This document shows, piece by piece, positions 8,047 to 15,683 of a DNA stretch of 64,000 bases (its first letter is position 1; every line of letters begins with the position of its first letter). The translations under genes were made by a program, and so were the position numbers. The DNA is from an uncultured Blautia sp. (lineage in GTDB: Bacteria > Bacillota > Clostridia > Lachnospirales > Lachnospiraceae), in NCBI GenBank assembly GCA_900541985.1, contig UQLX01000005.1, positions 36,559-100,558 of the forward strand, given 5' to 3'. The notes under the pieces are model-generated. The model had not been told where the DNA came from, did not search any database, and saw only the letters and a program-made list of their open reading frames with translations.

Positions 8047-10320
8047 ATGTTCAAAAATAGAAAGGGAAGGCTTATGACAAGACGGCCGTTATGTTTTGTG
8101 TGTCTGATCTTTATGATGTGTATGTGCCTGGGAGATCTGGCAGGGATGTCTCTGATCAGGGGAAATCCTCTGCCGGAACAGGTTCAGGAATATATCAGTA
8201 CACATCCGGATGCTGTGATCGTCGGGGAGGTCCAGCGGTGCCAGGCCACAGACGTTTCCTTTTCTGTCTATCTGAAACAAGTCTCTCTGATCTGTCGGTC
8301 AGAAAAAATTCCCATTGAAAATGTAAGAGTGTTTTTAAAAAAGAAAGAAGAAATTTCGGCGGGATCGCTTATTTCTGTTTCAGGAAAACTGGAACAGACA
8401 GAACCGCCACGTAATCCGGGAGAGTTTGATTCCAGGCAGTATTATGCCTGCGAGCATATTTATTATTTTATGAAGCAGGGTATTATCAGGAAAAAAAGTA
8501 CCGGCTCTTTCGGATATCAGCAGATGCTTCTGAATCTAAAAGACAGGATACGGGCAGTATTAAGGAAATGTGCCGGAAGGGATTCTCCTGTTTTTGAGGC
8601 AATGCTGCTTGGAGAAAAGAGTGACCTGGAAGAAGCCAGGAAGCTGAGATATCAAATGGCAGGAATGATTCATATACTGGCTATTTCCGGACTGCATATC
8701 AGTATTCTGGGAATGGGGATTTTTTCTCTGCTGAAAAAGACAGGATTTGGAAACGGTACAGCAGGTGTATTTGTGCTTTTTCTTATGCTCCAGTATGGAA
8801 TACTGACTGGAGGAAGCGTGTCGGCTATGAGGGCTGTATGTATGTTTGTCATTTCTGTGGGGGCAAAAATCCTGGGACGAAGCTACGATCTTCTGACGGC
8901 GCTGGCGCTGTCTGCAATTCTGCTTCTTCTGGATTCGCCGGCGTATTTATACAGCAGCAGTTTTCTTTTGTCTTTTGGGGCAGTGGTGGGAATCGGAGCG
9001 GTGACACCGTGGATGATAAAAATTACAGGTATCAGAGGAAAAACGGGGAAAAGCCTGATTTCCTCTCTGGCGGTTCAGCTGGCTATGCTTCCGGTAATGC
9101 TGCGGTTTTTTGGAGAAGTGTCTGTTGTGGGAATATTTCTGAATCTGGCGATCCTTCCTACAGTGGGGGGCGTGCTGCTCAGTGGATTGTGCTGCTGTAT
9201 GCTTGGGCTCTGGAACAGCCGTCTGGGAATTCTGGCAGCTGCTCCCGGAAGAATCCTTCTGTGGGGATATGAAAAACTTTGTATCCTGGCAGGAAAGCTT
9301 CCGTTTTGCACCTGGATTGGAGGGAAACCGGAAATCTGGAAGTGCATCCTGTACTATTTTTTACTTGCTGCTGGCATTTTATCAGGTCTTTATGCAGCCG
9401 AAAGACTCCGGAATCGGGAAGAAAAGGAGAGCTTCAGACGTCTGATAAAAGGAAGGTTGTCGTTTGGTCTGTGCAGTCTGTTTGCTTTTTCGGGGATTCT
9501 GCTCCTGTCCTGGAAGTCCCGCGACAGCCTTCGGATTACCTGTCTGGATATCGGGCAGGGAGACGGAATCGTTCTGGAAATGCCACAAGAAGGTGTATTT
9601 CTTATGGACTGTGGAAGCAGCAATAAAAATAATATTGCCATGTATCAGCTGCTTCCTTATCTGAAAAGCAGAGGAATCTCTTATATAGACGGTATCCTGA
9701 TCTCTCATACTGATCAGGATCATATCAGTGGAATCCTGGAGCTTCTGGAATATATGTCCCGGGGATTGACGGCTATAAGGGCAGGTGTTTTGCTGCTTCC
9801 TGACTGGAGCCACCCGCCGGAGATATATCAGGAGCTTTGCAGTCTGGCAGAGGCAGCGGGGGTAAAAGTGGATTTTATTGGAAAAGGGGACTGCTTTTCC
9901 AGTGGAAAGGTGAAATTTCGGATACTGGCGCCCTTAGAGGCTTCCGCAGGGGAAAATGTAAATGAAGAAGGTATGGTAATGGAACTGGAATATGGAGAAT
10001 TTCAGGGACTTTTTACCGGGGATATTGGATCTGACACAGAGAAAAAGCTTCTGCCTGTATTGCGGGATGTGGATTTTTTGAAAACAGCACATCATGGATC
10101 GAGACATTCCACCTGTCAGGAATTTCTTGACCGGGTAAAACCGGAACTGGCGGTGATCTCGTGTTCGGCTTCCAATACCTACGGACATCCTTCTCCGGAA
10201 ACTACGCTCCGTATGAAAAAAAGTGGAGTAAAGGTAGAGTTTACCATGAAAAACGGGGCTGTTACAGTGTCTGCTGACGGAAAGCATATCAGCACAGAAC
10301 GGTTTGTGGAAGAATCGTAA
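8047..10320 (+). CDS. comEC: ComEC/Rec2 DNA-uptake channel
   Basis: 757 residues in the three-part ComEC layout: an N-terminal soluble domain after a first helix (about 40-150), a central Competence domain with many transmembrane helices beginning near HILAISGLHISILG (about 207-450), and a C-terminal metallo-beta-lactamase domain (about 480-745) with CLDIGQGDG, HTDQDH, GDIG and HHGS. It is thought to pass single-stranded DNA across the membrane while the beta-lactamase-like domain may degrade the other strand. The ATG at 8074 (MTRRPLC) is an alternative start with an AAAGG 8 bases upstream; the 8047 ATG lacks a clear site. Pairs with comEA, from which it is separated by three other genes. Confidence 0.93.
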   Translation: MFKNRKGRLMTRRPLCFVCLIFMMCMCLGDLAGMSLIRGNPLPEQVQEYISTHPDAVIVGEVQRCQATDVSFSVYLKQVSLICRSEKIPIENVRVFLKKKEEISAGSLISVSGKLEQTEPPRNPGEFDSRQYYACEHIYYFMKQGIIRKKSTGSFGYQQMLLNLKDRIRAVLRKCAGRDSPVFEAMLLGEKSDLEEARKLRYQMAGMIHILAISGLHISILGMGIFSLLKKTGFGNGTAGVFVLFLMLQYGILTGGSVSAMRAVCMFVISVGAKILGRSYDLLTALALSAILLLLDSPAYLYSSSFLLSFGAVVGIGAVTPWMIKITGIRGKTGKSLISSLAVQLAMLPVMLRFFGEVSVVGIFLNLAILPTVGGVLLSGLCCCMLGLWNSRLGILAAAPGRILLWGYEKLCILAGKLPFCTWIGGKPEIWKCILYYFLLAAGILSGLYAAERLRNREEKESFRRLIKGRLSFGLCSLFAFSGILLLSWKSRDSLRITCLDIGQGDGIVLEMPQEGVFLMDCGSSNKNNIAMYQLLPYLKSRGISYIDGILISHTDQDHISGILELLEYMSRGLTAIRAGVLLLPDWSHPPEIYQELCSLAEAAGVKVDFIGKGDCFSSGKVKFRILAPLEASAGENVNEEGMVMELEYGEFQGLFTGDIGSDTEKKLLPVLRDVDFLKTAHHGSRHSTCQEFLDRVKPELAVISCSASNTYGHPSPETTLRMKKSGVKVEFTMKNGAVTVSADGKHISTERFVEES

Positions 10321-10368
10321 AAATGGTACTGTGCAAAAGCCGGCTTTTACAGACTGCGGGGATTTGGG

Positions 10369-10397
10369 TTGCGGGCAGAGCCAAATCTCTGTATAAT
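10369..10397 (+). promoter_or_regulatory. Probable promoter of holA
   Basis: TTGCGG (10369-10374), 17-base spacer, TATAAT (10392-10397), 32 bases before the holA start. A small hairpin (GATTTGG / CCAAATC) overlaps the -35 side. Confidence 0.6.
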
Positions 10398-10429
10398 TAT
10401 AGGAGATTAATAACAGAAGGAGTTTAAAC

Positions 10430-11413
10430 TTGAAAAGCTTACAGGAAGATTTAAAAACAGGAAATTTTAAGGCTGTTTATCTTTTGTTTGGAGAGGAAGC
10501 CTATCTCAGACAGCAGTATAAAGAGAGACTGCTGCATGCATTCAATCCGGATGGAGACACTATGAATTTCAGCCGATATGAGGGAAAGGGGATCGAGGTT
10601 CGTGAAATGATCGATCTCTGTGAGACAATGCCCTTTTTTGCGGATTACAGGGTGATTCTTGTGGAAAACTCCGGATTTTTTAAGAACAAATGTGAAGAAC
10701 TTGCAGATTATATAAAAACGCTTCCGGAATATGTGAAAATGATTTTTGTGGAGGAAGAAGTAGACAAAAGAAGCCGTATGTATAAGGCTGTTAAAAATAT
10801 TGGTCGTGTAACAGAGTTCTCACGTCAGGATGAAAAATCTTTGATGCGTTGGGCTGCAGGAATTCTGGGGCAGGAAGGGTGCAGGATCAAAACCTCGGAT
10901 ATGGAGCTTTTTCTCACAAAAACAGGAACGGATATGGGAAATATCCGTATGGAGCTGGAAAAACTGATTTCCTATACGGCAGGCAGAGATATTATTACTA
11001 CAGAAGACATTGAGGCAGTCTGCACTACACAGACTGCAAATAAAATTTTTGAGATGGTTCGTGCAGTAACTGAGAAAAATCAGAAGCGGGCGTTGGAGCT
11101 TTATTATGATCTTCTTACACTGAAGGAGCCGCCTATGAGGATTCTGTTTCTTCTGTCGAAACAGTTTCATCAGCTTTTTCTGGCAAAAAAAATGGCGGAA
11201 GAGGGCGCTTCCCAGCCGGAGATTGCGTCCCGTTTGGGTGTGCCCTCTTTTGTGGCAAGAAATATTGCGGCCTGTGCCCGTTCCTATTCATCCGGGGAGC
11301 TTCGCAGGGCAGAAGAGGATTTTGTGGAAGCAGAAGAGGCGGTAAAGACAGGACGCCTTCAGGATGTACTCAGTGTGGAGCTGCTGATCGTAAAATACAG
11401 CTCCGCCAGATAA
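10430..11413 (+). CDS. holA: DNA polymerase III delta subunit
   Basis: The delta subunit opens the beta sliding clamp within the clamp-loader complex. The 327-residue protein has the family pattern: AVYLLFGEEAYLR at about 14-26, a central AAA-like region, and a C-terminal helical part with PPMRILFLLSKQFHQLFLAK. It starts with TTG, preceded by AGAAGGAG at 7-base spacing. The comEC-holA order matches Bacillus comEC-yqeN; the usual downstream neighbour rpsT is displaced by about 8.4 kb. Confidence 0.94.
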   Translation: MKSLQEDLKTGNFKAVYLLFGEEAYLRQQYKERLLHAFNPDGDTMNFSRYEGKGIEVREMIDLCETMPFFADYRVILVENSGFFKNKCEELADYIKTLPEYVKMIFVEEEVDKRSRMYKAVKNIGRVTEFSRQDEKSLMRWAAGILGQEGCRIKTSDMELFLTKTGTDMGNIRMELEKLISYTAGRDIITTEDIEAVCTTQTANKIFEMVRAVTEKNQKRALELYYDLLTLKEPPMRILFLLSKQFHQLFLAKKMAEEGASQPEIASRLGVPSFVARNIAACARSYSSGELRRAEEDFVEAEEAVKTGRLQDVLSVELLIVKYSSAR

Positions 11414-11417
11414 AATT

Positions 11418-11603
11418 CTGTTTGTGGAAGTGGAGTGGATTTAAGTTTCTTATTATCCACAGACAATGTATATGAGAAAAAAGCAGATCATGTGTTGTGC
11501 TGCGTTTCCTGGTAAACCTCACAAGACACTATGATCTGCTTTTTTGCATCTGTGCATATCCTTTACTGACAAAAAATCATATTCCACCCCACTTCACAAA
11601 CAC
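11418..11603. repeat. Palindromic non-coding element with nested inverted repeats
   Basis: Outer inverted repeats of about 20 bases (TTTGTGGAAGTGGAGTGGA near 11422 and its imperfect complement near 11580-11600) enclose a strong central hairpin. The whole ~185-base stretch could fold as a long broken palindrome. No coding frame is evident. It could be a small MITE-like or REP-like element that also ends transcription of holA. Whether it recurs in the genome cannot be seen from one window. Confidence 0.5.
11477..11545. terminator. Bidirectional terminator hairpin downstream of holA
   Basis: AAAAAGCAGATCAT pairs with ATGATCTGCTTTTT, extended by GTGT/ACAC, with a loop of about 35 bases that has further short pairing. 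A-tract before and T-tract after give termination in both directions, serving holA and the minus-strand gene ending at 11634. Confidence 0.8.
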
Positions 11604-11633
11604 AAATTTACAGAAGAAAACGATACAATATGA

Positions 11634-11801
11634 TTAAGGATGACAGAGTGAATTTTTCTTAATCTGCTCAAGCCCAAGACGAATGAGTTCCACAGTGGCC
11701 TGATTGCGGTTGGGAAAACGGTGTTCAAAACGGAAATCCTCGATTTCTTTAAACATTTCTTCATCTACTGTGATGGAATACCGTGGTTTATCGGTTGCCA
11801 T
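11634..11801 (-). CDS. Ribbon-helix-helix (CopG/Arc-like) DNA-binding protein
   Basis: A 55-residue protein starting MATDKPRYSITVDEEMF. A beta strand (RYSITVD) is followed by two helices (EMFKEIEDFRFEH and NQATVELIRLGLEQI), the standard ribbon-helix-helix order seen in CopG, Arc and many antitoxins. The ATG at 11801 has a strong site (aggaggtga) 3-10 bases upstream; the longer frame to 11852 is rejected. Its promoter at 11824-11852 has a palindrome over the -35. It is divergent from a second protein of the same length and type at 11970. No toxin gene accompanies it. Probably a small transcription repressor. Confidence 0.78.
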   Translation of the reverse strand: MATDKPRYSITVDEEMFKEIEDFRFEHRFPNRNQATVELIRLGLEQIKKNSLCHP

Positions 11802-11823
11802 AACATCACCTCCTGATGTTTCT

Positions 11824-11868
11824 ATTTTAGCATCAGTGAACCACATATGCAAGTATTGGAAATACTTG
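11824..11868 (-). promoter_or_regulatory. Promoter and palindrome of the minus-strand RHH gene
   Basis: On the minus strand TTGCAT (plus 11847-11852), 17-base spacer, TAAAAT (plus 11824-11829). The inverted repeat CAAGTATT-GGA-AATACTTG (11850-11868) overlaps the -35 and is a likely operator. Confidence 0.65.
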
Positions 11869-11888
11869 AGCTATAAAAATTTTTTTAA

Positions 11889-11942
11889 TTGACAAGTGAA
11901 TCACCTAATCACTATAATGAAACCAGAGAATCACTGAATCAC
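11889..11942 (+). promoter_or_regulatory. Consensus promoter with four AATCAC operator repeats
   Basis: TTGACA (11889-11894), 18-base spacer, TATAAT (11913-11918). The hexamer AATCAC occurs at 11899, 11907, 11929 and 11937: two direct pairs with 8-base period, 30 bases apart, one pair in the spacer and one just after the -10. Paired direct or inverted hexamers about one helical turn apart are typical of ribbon-helix-helix repressors, so autoregulation by one or both neighbouring RHH proteins is likely. Confidence 0.75.
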
Positions 11943-11969
11943 CATAAAGAGGGGGAAGGAGTTAAGGTG

Positions 11970-12137
11970 ATGTCCATGAAAAAAAGAATGATACTGGCAA
12001 TACCGGAGGAACTGGAAAAAGAGCTGGTCAATCTAAAAGAAACGGTATTTTCAGATATATCATATTCAGAAATGTATCGACAATTATTACGCATGGGGCT
12101 TGATGTGCTAAAGGAGAAAAAAGGAGAAGAAATATGA
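11970..12137 (+). CDS. Ribbon-helix-helix protein, second of a divergent pair
   Basis: 55 residues, MSMKKRMILAIPEELEKEL: a strand (RMILAIP) then helices EELEKELVNLKETV and SYSEMYRQLLRMGLDVLKEK, a ribbon-helix-helix pattern. The start chosen has a GGAAGGA site 9 bases upstream; the open frame reaches back to 11889 but would begin inside the promoter. It shares length and type with the divergent protein at 11634 but little sequence. Its stop overlaps by ATGA the start of a broken secreted-protein gene, so the pair formed a two-gene unit. Likely the repressor binding the AATCAC repeats. Confidence 0.72.
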   Translation: MSMKKRMILAIPEELEKELVNLKETVFSDISYSEMYRQLLRMGLDVLKEKKGEEI

Positions 12138-12543
12138 AGAAAAAACGGTAATTATAATATTGGCTGGAAGCATGGCGCTGGGAACTGCATCGACAGTTTA
12201 TGCTGCACAGACAGAAGAAATGACAGAGGCAGAGACAGAAGATGCGCTTTTGTATCTTTATGGAAGTTGGATACAGGGTTCGTCTATGTCTAGGAAAGCT
12301 GCTGAAGCTGGAGGCAGATCCGGAGCTTTCTGATTTCCAGTTTAAAATAGATTTTGATCATGGAAAACAGACAGGAGTGCTGTCAGTCTGGTCCGGAGGC
12401 AAGATCGGATTTTCCTGGGATGGAGGAACTTCAATTATCTACAACTATGTGACTACGGATACAGACAGTATTACGCTGGAAAACAAACAGGATACGGAAA
12501 AACTGTTGTTTTAAAAATGGTATCCGAAGAAACACAGAACTGA
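12134..12543 (+). pseudogene. Frameshifted small secreted-protein gene
   Basis: The ATG overlaps the previous stop (ATGA), but the frame ends after five codons. One base added to the A6 run at 12140-12145 restores a signal peptide: MKKKT then VIIILAGSMALGTASTVYA followed by an acidic start of the mature protein. The readable product then moves to another frame around 12270-12300 (KLEADPELSDFQFKIDFDHGK.. to 12470) and again near 12480-12500 (TGYGKTVVLKMVSEETQN, stop at 12543). Three frame changes in 400 bases, while all neighbours are intact, indicate a decaying gene. The middle part looks beta-rich and I do not recognise a family. The stretch to 12599 holds nothing else I can support. Confidence 0.6.
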
Positions 12544-12599
12544 GAAATGTGAAATACAATTTTAGAAAATCCTGTCGGGAATAAGGAAGAAGATTTTTT

Positions 12600-13691
12600 A
12601 TGGATTTAAAAAAGGCAACGGAGCTGCTGTACAGAAAAATACAGAAAAAAATGGAACAGGATATTTTGTCTGCAGAAAAAAATGTGGCAAAGAAGGATAC
12701 TCCGGAGCAGAAAATCGCATTTTCTTTTTCAGAGGAACTGCCGGATCTTTTGTTGAAACAGGGCTTTCTTTTTTGTCAGGAGCAGAAAAAAGGGCTGGGC
12801 GAAGACTTCTGCCTTGCAGAATACAGACGGGATCAGCTCCTGATCGGTGTCTTTGACGGCTGCGGAGGGAGCGGCGCCCGTATATATCCGAAGCTGGAAG
12901 GACATACAGGCGCATATGTGGCTTCCAGGGCAGCGACCCGGGCGGTGAAAAGATGGTTCCGGAAGCAGAAGGAAGATCAGGAGAATAGCCTGAAGACCTG
13001 TATTGATGCGGAACTTGACATATGCCGGTCTTTTGCCGGGACAGCATCGGTACTCAAAGGCAGCCTGAACAGAGAATTCCCCACCACAATGGCAATGTTC
13101 TGCTTAAAAAAACAGGAAGCGGAGTTTTTCTGGTGCGGAGATTCCAGAGGGTATTTTCTTGACCGGGAAGGGCTTCATCAGGTGACCGTGGATGATGTAA
13201 CGGTAACAGATGCCATGCAGAATCTCAGAGAGGATGCGCCGATGACTAATGTAATCTCTGTCTCCCGCCCCTATGAGATCCACAGACGGAAGCTGGAACT
13301 GAAAAATCCGGGGATACTGCTTGTCGCCACAGACGGATGCTTTGGTTATCTTACTTCTCCTATGGAGTTTGAAAGGCTGCTTCTGGAAACCCTGCAGGAT
13401 GCCGGAGATTTAAAAGAATGGAAGGAAAAACTCAGAGAAAAGATCGGAAAAGTGGCAGGAGATGATTATACACTGGGACTGTGGATCTGCGGATCTGACA
13501 GCTTCAGACACCTGAAAGGATATATGAAACCCCGTCTGGATCATATGTCTGTAGTTTTGCGAGCTGACGGTCAGACAGAGGAAAAGCTGTATGAACAGTG
13601 GGAATGCTACAGAAGGATCTATGAAAGTCTCTGGCAGAAAGGGCAGGAGTTTTCCGACGAAGAAGCCGGATGTGGAGAGAAAGAGAAATGA
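12600..13691 (+). CDS. PP2C-type Ser/Thr protein phosphatase
   Basis: 363 residues. After an 60-residue N-terminal helical stretch the PP2C motifs follow in order: GEDF at about 67-70, GVFDGCGG at 83-90 (metal Asp 86), PTTM at 161-164, CGDSRGY at 179-185, QVTVDD near 194, LVATDG with metal Asp 255, and GDDYT at 297-301. All metal-binding Asp positions look intact, so it should remove phosphate from Ser/Thr using Mn or Mg. Its 3' end overlaps or abuts the kinase gene, followed by VWA and zinc-ribbon genes: the TerY-P triad composition (PP2C, kinase, VWA) described for tellurite-resistance-linked systems. The N-terminal extension is unassigned. Confidence 0.86.
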   Translation: MDLKKATELLYRKIQKKMEQDILSAEKNVAKKDTPEQKIAFSFSEELPDLLLKQGFLFCQEQKKGLGEDFCLAEYRRDQLLIGVFDGCGGSGARIYPKLEGHTGAYVASRAATRAVKRWFRKQKEDQENSLKTCIDAELDICRSFAGTASVLKGSLNREFPTTMAMFCLKKQEAEFFWCGDSRGYFLDREGLHQVTVDDVTVTDAMQNLREDAPMTNVISVSRPYEIHRRKLELKNPGILLVATDGCFGYLTSPMEFERLLLETLQDAGDLKEWKEKLREKIGKVAGDDYTLGLWICGSDSFRHLKGYMKPRLDHMSVVLRADGQTEEKLYEQWECYRRIYESLWQKGQEFSDEEAGCGEKEK

Positions 13692-14590
13692 ATATTAAAG
13701 GCTATGAACTGAACGGAGAATTAAAAACTACAAACAGTGGATTCTCCAAATGGGGTTATGCCCGTAAAAATGGAACAACGTATTTTATCAAGGAATTTAT
13801 CGATCCGGTATATCCTGTACACACAGAGCTTCTGGATCCGGCGCTGGTTCGGAGAAAACAGGAAATCTGTGAAAAATATTCCAGGCGAAGCTCAGAGCTT
13901 TACAGGGAGATAAACGCCTGCTCAGACGGGAATCTGGTATATATTGAAGAATTTTTCCGTCATGGAAGCCATTATTATCTGACGATGGAAAAAGTGACGG
14001 CAGTCAGCCGCAGGATCGTGGAAAAAACTTCTCAGGAGGATCGGATCCGTATCTGCAAATCACTTCTCCACAGCGTTGGAAGACTTCATCAGAAAGGAAT
14101 TGTCCATGCGGATATCAAGCTGGACAATATTATGTTCCGGGAACTGGCATCAGGAAAGATCGCAGGAAAGATTATTGACTTTGATAACAGCTTCCGGGAA
14201 TCGGATCCTCCCAGCCCGGAGTCAGAGGTGTGTGGAGATCCGGTCTATATGGCGCCGGAAACCTATATGATGATGGCAGAAGAGGAGGGAAGACTTACTT
14301 CCGCAATTGATGTGTTTGCACTGGGGCTGGTATTTCATCAGATTCTTTCGGGAGATCTTCCGAAATTTGACAGGAGCAGATACCAGTATCCTTTTGAGGC
14401 GGTACTGAACGGGGAAAGTCTGATCTGCAGCAGCAGGATTCCGGAATTATGGAAAAAGATGATCGAAGCCATGACAGAAAAAGACTGCAAAAAGAGGATC
14501 ACGCTGGAGGAAGCTGAAAAAATCTGGAAAAAGCAGATGGACCCGGTGAAAAAAACAACAGGATTTTTTACACCGGCAGGAGATCTTTAA
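13688..14590 (+). CDS. Eukaryote-like Ser/Thr protein kinase
   Basis: 300 residues with a compact kinase domain and no membrane segment. Seen: a weak Gly loop near 10-25, the ATP Lys at about 35 (YFIKEF), catalytic loop HADIKLDN at 140-147 (the usual HRD is HAD, so an RD-independent kinase), DFD at 164-166 instead of DFG, APE at 189-191 and the structural Asp in SAIDVFALG. The C-terminus is GFFTPAGDL; the zinc-ribbon protein two genes on ends in WFSDAGDL, a shared tail. The ATG at 13688 overlaps the phosphatase stop by 4 bases. Expected to oppose the phosphatase on a shared target. Confidence 0.87.
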   Translation: MNIKGYELNGELKTTNSGFSKWGYARKNGTTYFIKEFIDPVYPVHTELLDPALVRRKQEICEKYSRRSSELYREINACSDGNLVYIEEFFRHGSHYYLTMEKVTAVSRRIVEKTSQEDRIRICKSLLHSVGRLHQKGIVHADIKLDNIMFRELASGKIAGKIIDFDNSFRESDPPSPESEVCGDPVYMAPETYMMMAEEEGRLTSAIDVFALGLVFHQILSGDLPKFDRSRYQYPFEAVLNGESLICSSRIPELWKKMIEAMTEKDCKKRITLEEAEKIWKKQMDPVKKTTGFFTPAGDL

Positions 14591-14623
14591 CTAAATACAA
14601 AAAGAGAAGGAGAAGGATGGATA

Positions 14624-15307
14624 ATGGGGATCGGATTAAGGATGACATACAATGTAGATATGGTTTTCTGTATTGATGCAACGGGAAGCATGTCACCGGT
14701 TATATCTAAAGTAAAGGAAAATGCCCTTTCTTTTTACCAGGATGTGGTTCGTGTTATGGAAAGCAAGCAGAAGACCATTGACGGGATGCGAGTACGGGTA
14801 ATTGTATTTCGTGATTATATTGCGGATAATGAACCAATGATGACAACAGATTTTTTTGAACTGCCAGGCCAGGCAAAGGAGTTTGAGGCCTGTATCAACA
14901 GTATCAGGGCAATAGGAGGCGGAGATGAGCCGGAGGACGGACTGGAGGCTCTGGCCTATGCTATTCGTTCCAGGTGGACAGAAGAAGGAACCAAGAGAAG
15001 AAATGTAATCGTAGTCTGGACAGACGCTTCTACTCATGAGATCGGACATGGAAAGATTTCCGGACATTATCCCAATGGAATGCCGGAGAATTTCAGTCAG
15101 CTTACGGAATGGTGGGGAGACTGCCAGATGGAACCATATATCCGCAATGCGGCAAAACGTCTGATTCTGTTTGCTCCGGATGCGCCTTACTGGAAGCAGA
15201 TCTCTTCAACCTGGAACAATGTGATCCATTATCCGTCTGTGGCAGGTAAGGGTCTGGAAGAATTTACTTATAAAGAGATTGTAGACGGAATCTGTAACAG
15301 TATCTGA
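14624..15307 (+). CDS. VWA-domain protein (TerY-like)
   Basis: 227 residues that are essentially one von Willebrand A domain: MVFCIDATGSM with the metal-site residues Asp18, Thr20, Ser22, a second metal loop near GGGDEPEDGLEAL, and VVWTDAST for the last MIDAS Asp. No signal peptide, so cytosolic. Such VWA proteins bind partner proteins through a divalent metal. With the preceding phosphatase and kinase it completes a TerY-P-like triad. It is followed 13 bases later by the zinc-ribbon gene, which may supply the zinc ribbon that is fused to VWA in some TerY proteins. Confidence 0.85.
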   Translation: MGIGLRMTYNVDMVFCIDATGSMSPVISKVKENALSFYQDVVRVMESKQKTIDGMRVRVIVFRDYIADNEPMMTTDFFELPGQAKEFEACINSIRAIGGGDEPEDGLEALAYAIRSRWTEEGTKRRNVIVVWTDASTHEIGHGKISGHYPNGMPENFSQLTEWWGDCQMEPYIRNAAKRLILFAPDAPYWKQISSTWNNVIHYPSVAGKGLEEFTYKEIVDGICNSI

Positions 15308-15320
15308 GGAGGGACGGTAT

Positions 15321-15611
15321 ATGTTTTGCAGTAAATGTGGACAGCCGCTGAGAGCAGGTGCAAAATTCTGCGGAAAGTGCGGAACGCCGGCGCGAAAGCC
15401 GGTCACTGAGCCGACTATCAAACCGGAAAGAAAAACAACACCGTCAGCAGAAGGCGGGGAAGTGTTTTTTGAAAAAAGGGAAAACTCTTCCCGAGATCAC
15501 CGGGAAGCGCCCGTAAAGGAAAAACCTTCTCTGGTAAGTACCATGCCGGAGCCGGGCGGCGGATCAGATGAGGAATTCCACAGCTGGTTTTCTGATGCAG
15601 GGGATCTGTAA
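15321..15611 (+). CDS. Zinc-ribbon protein with AGDL tail
   Basis: 96 residues: an N-terminal double-CxxC zinc ribbon (FCSKCGQPL..AKFCGKCGTPA), a long charged, probably disordered linker, and the C-terminal motif EFHSWFSDAGDL. The last seven residues FSDAGDL match FTPAGDL at the end of the kinase three genes upstream, in an otherwise unrelated protein. This suggests a short linear motif, maybe a phosphorylation site (Ser/Thr at -6) or docking tail for the VWA or phosphatase protein. Strong Shine-Dalgarno (gaggaggg) before the ATG. Confidence 0.78.
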   Translation: MFCSKCGQPLRAGAKFCGKCGTPARKPVTEPTIKPERKTTPSAEGGEVFFEKRENSSRDHREAPVKEKPSLVSTMPEPGGGSDEEFHSWFSDAGDL

Positions 15612-15683
15612 GCGCTGATGTAAAACAGCGATGAAAAAGTAAGAGGTTATCCCTGTGAAACTAACAGGGGGGAAAGGAGAAAA

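Noticed and set aside
10335..10348. AAAAGCCGGCTTTT palindrome after comEC as terminator
   Set aside because: It has no loop; a stable hairpin would lose most of its pairs. It could be a protein site, but nothing supports that.
15638..15672. preQ1-like riboswitch before the small membrane zinc-ribbon gene
   Set aside because: A short CCTGT/ACAGG hairpin and A-rich tail are present, but the conserved aptamer bases do not line up and the gene context does not fit.
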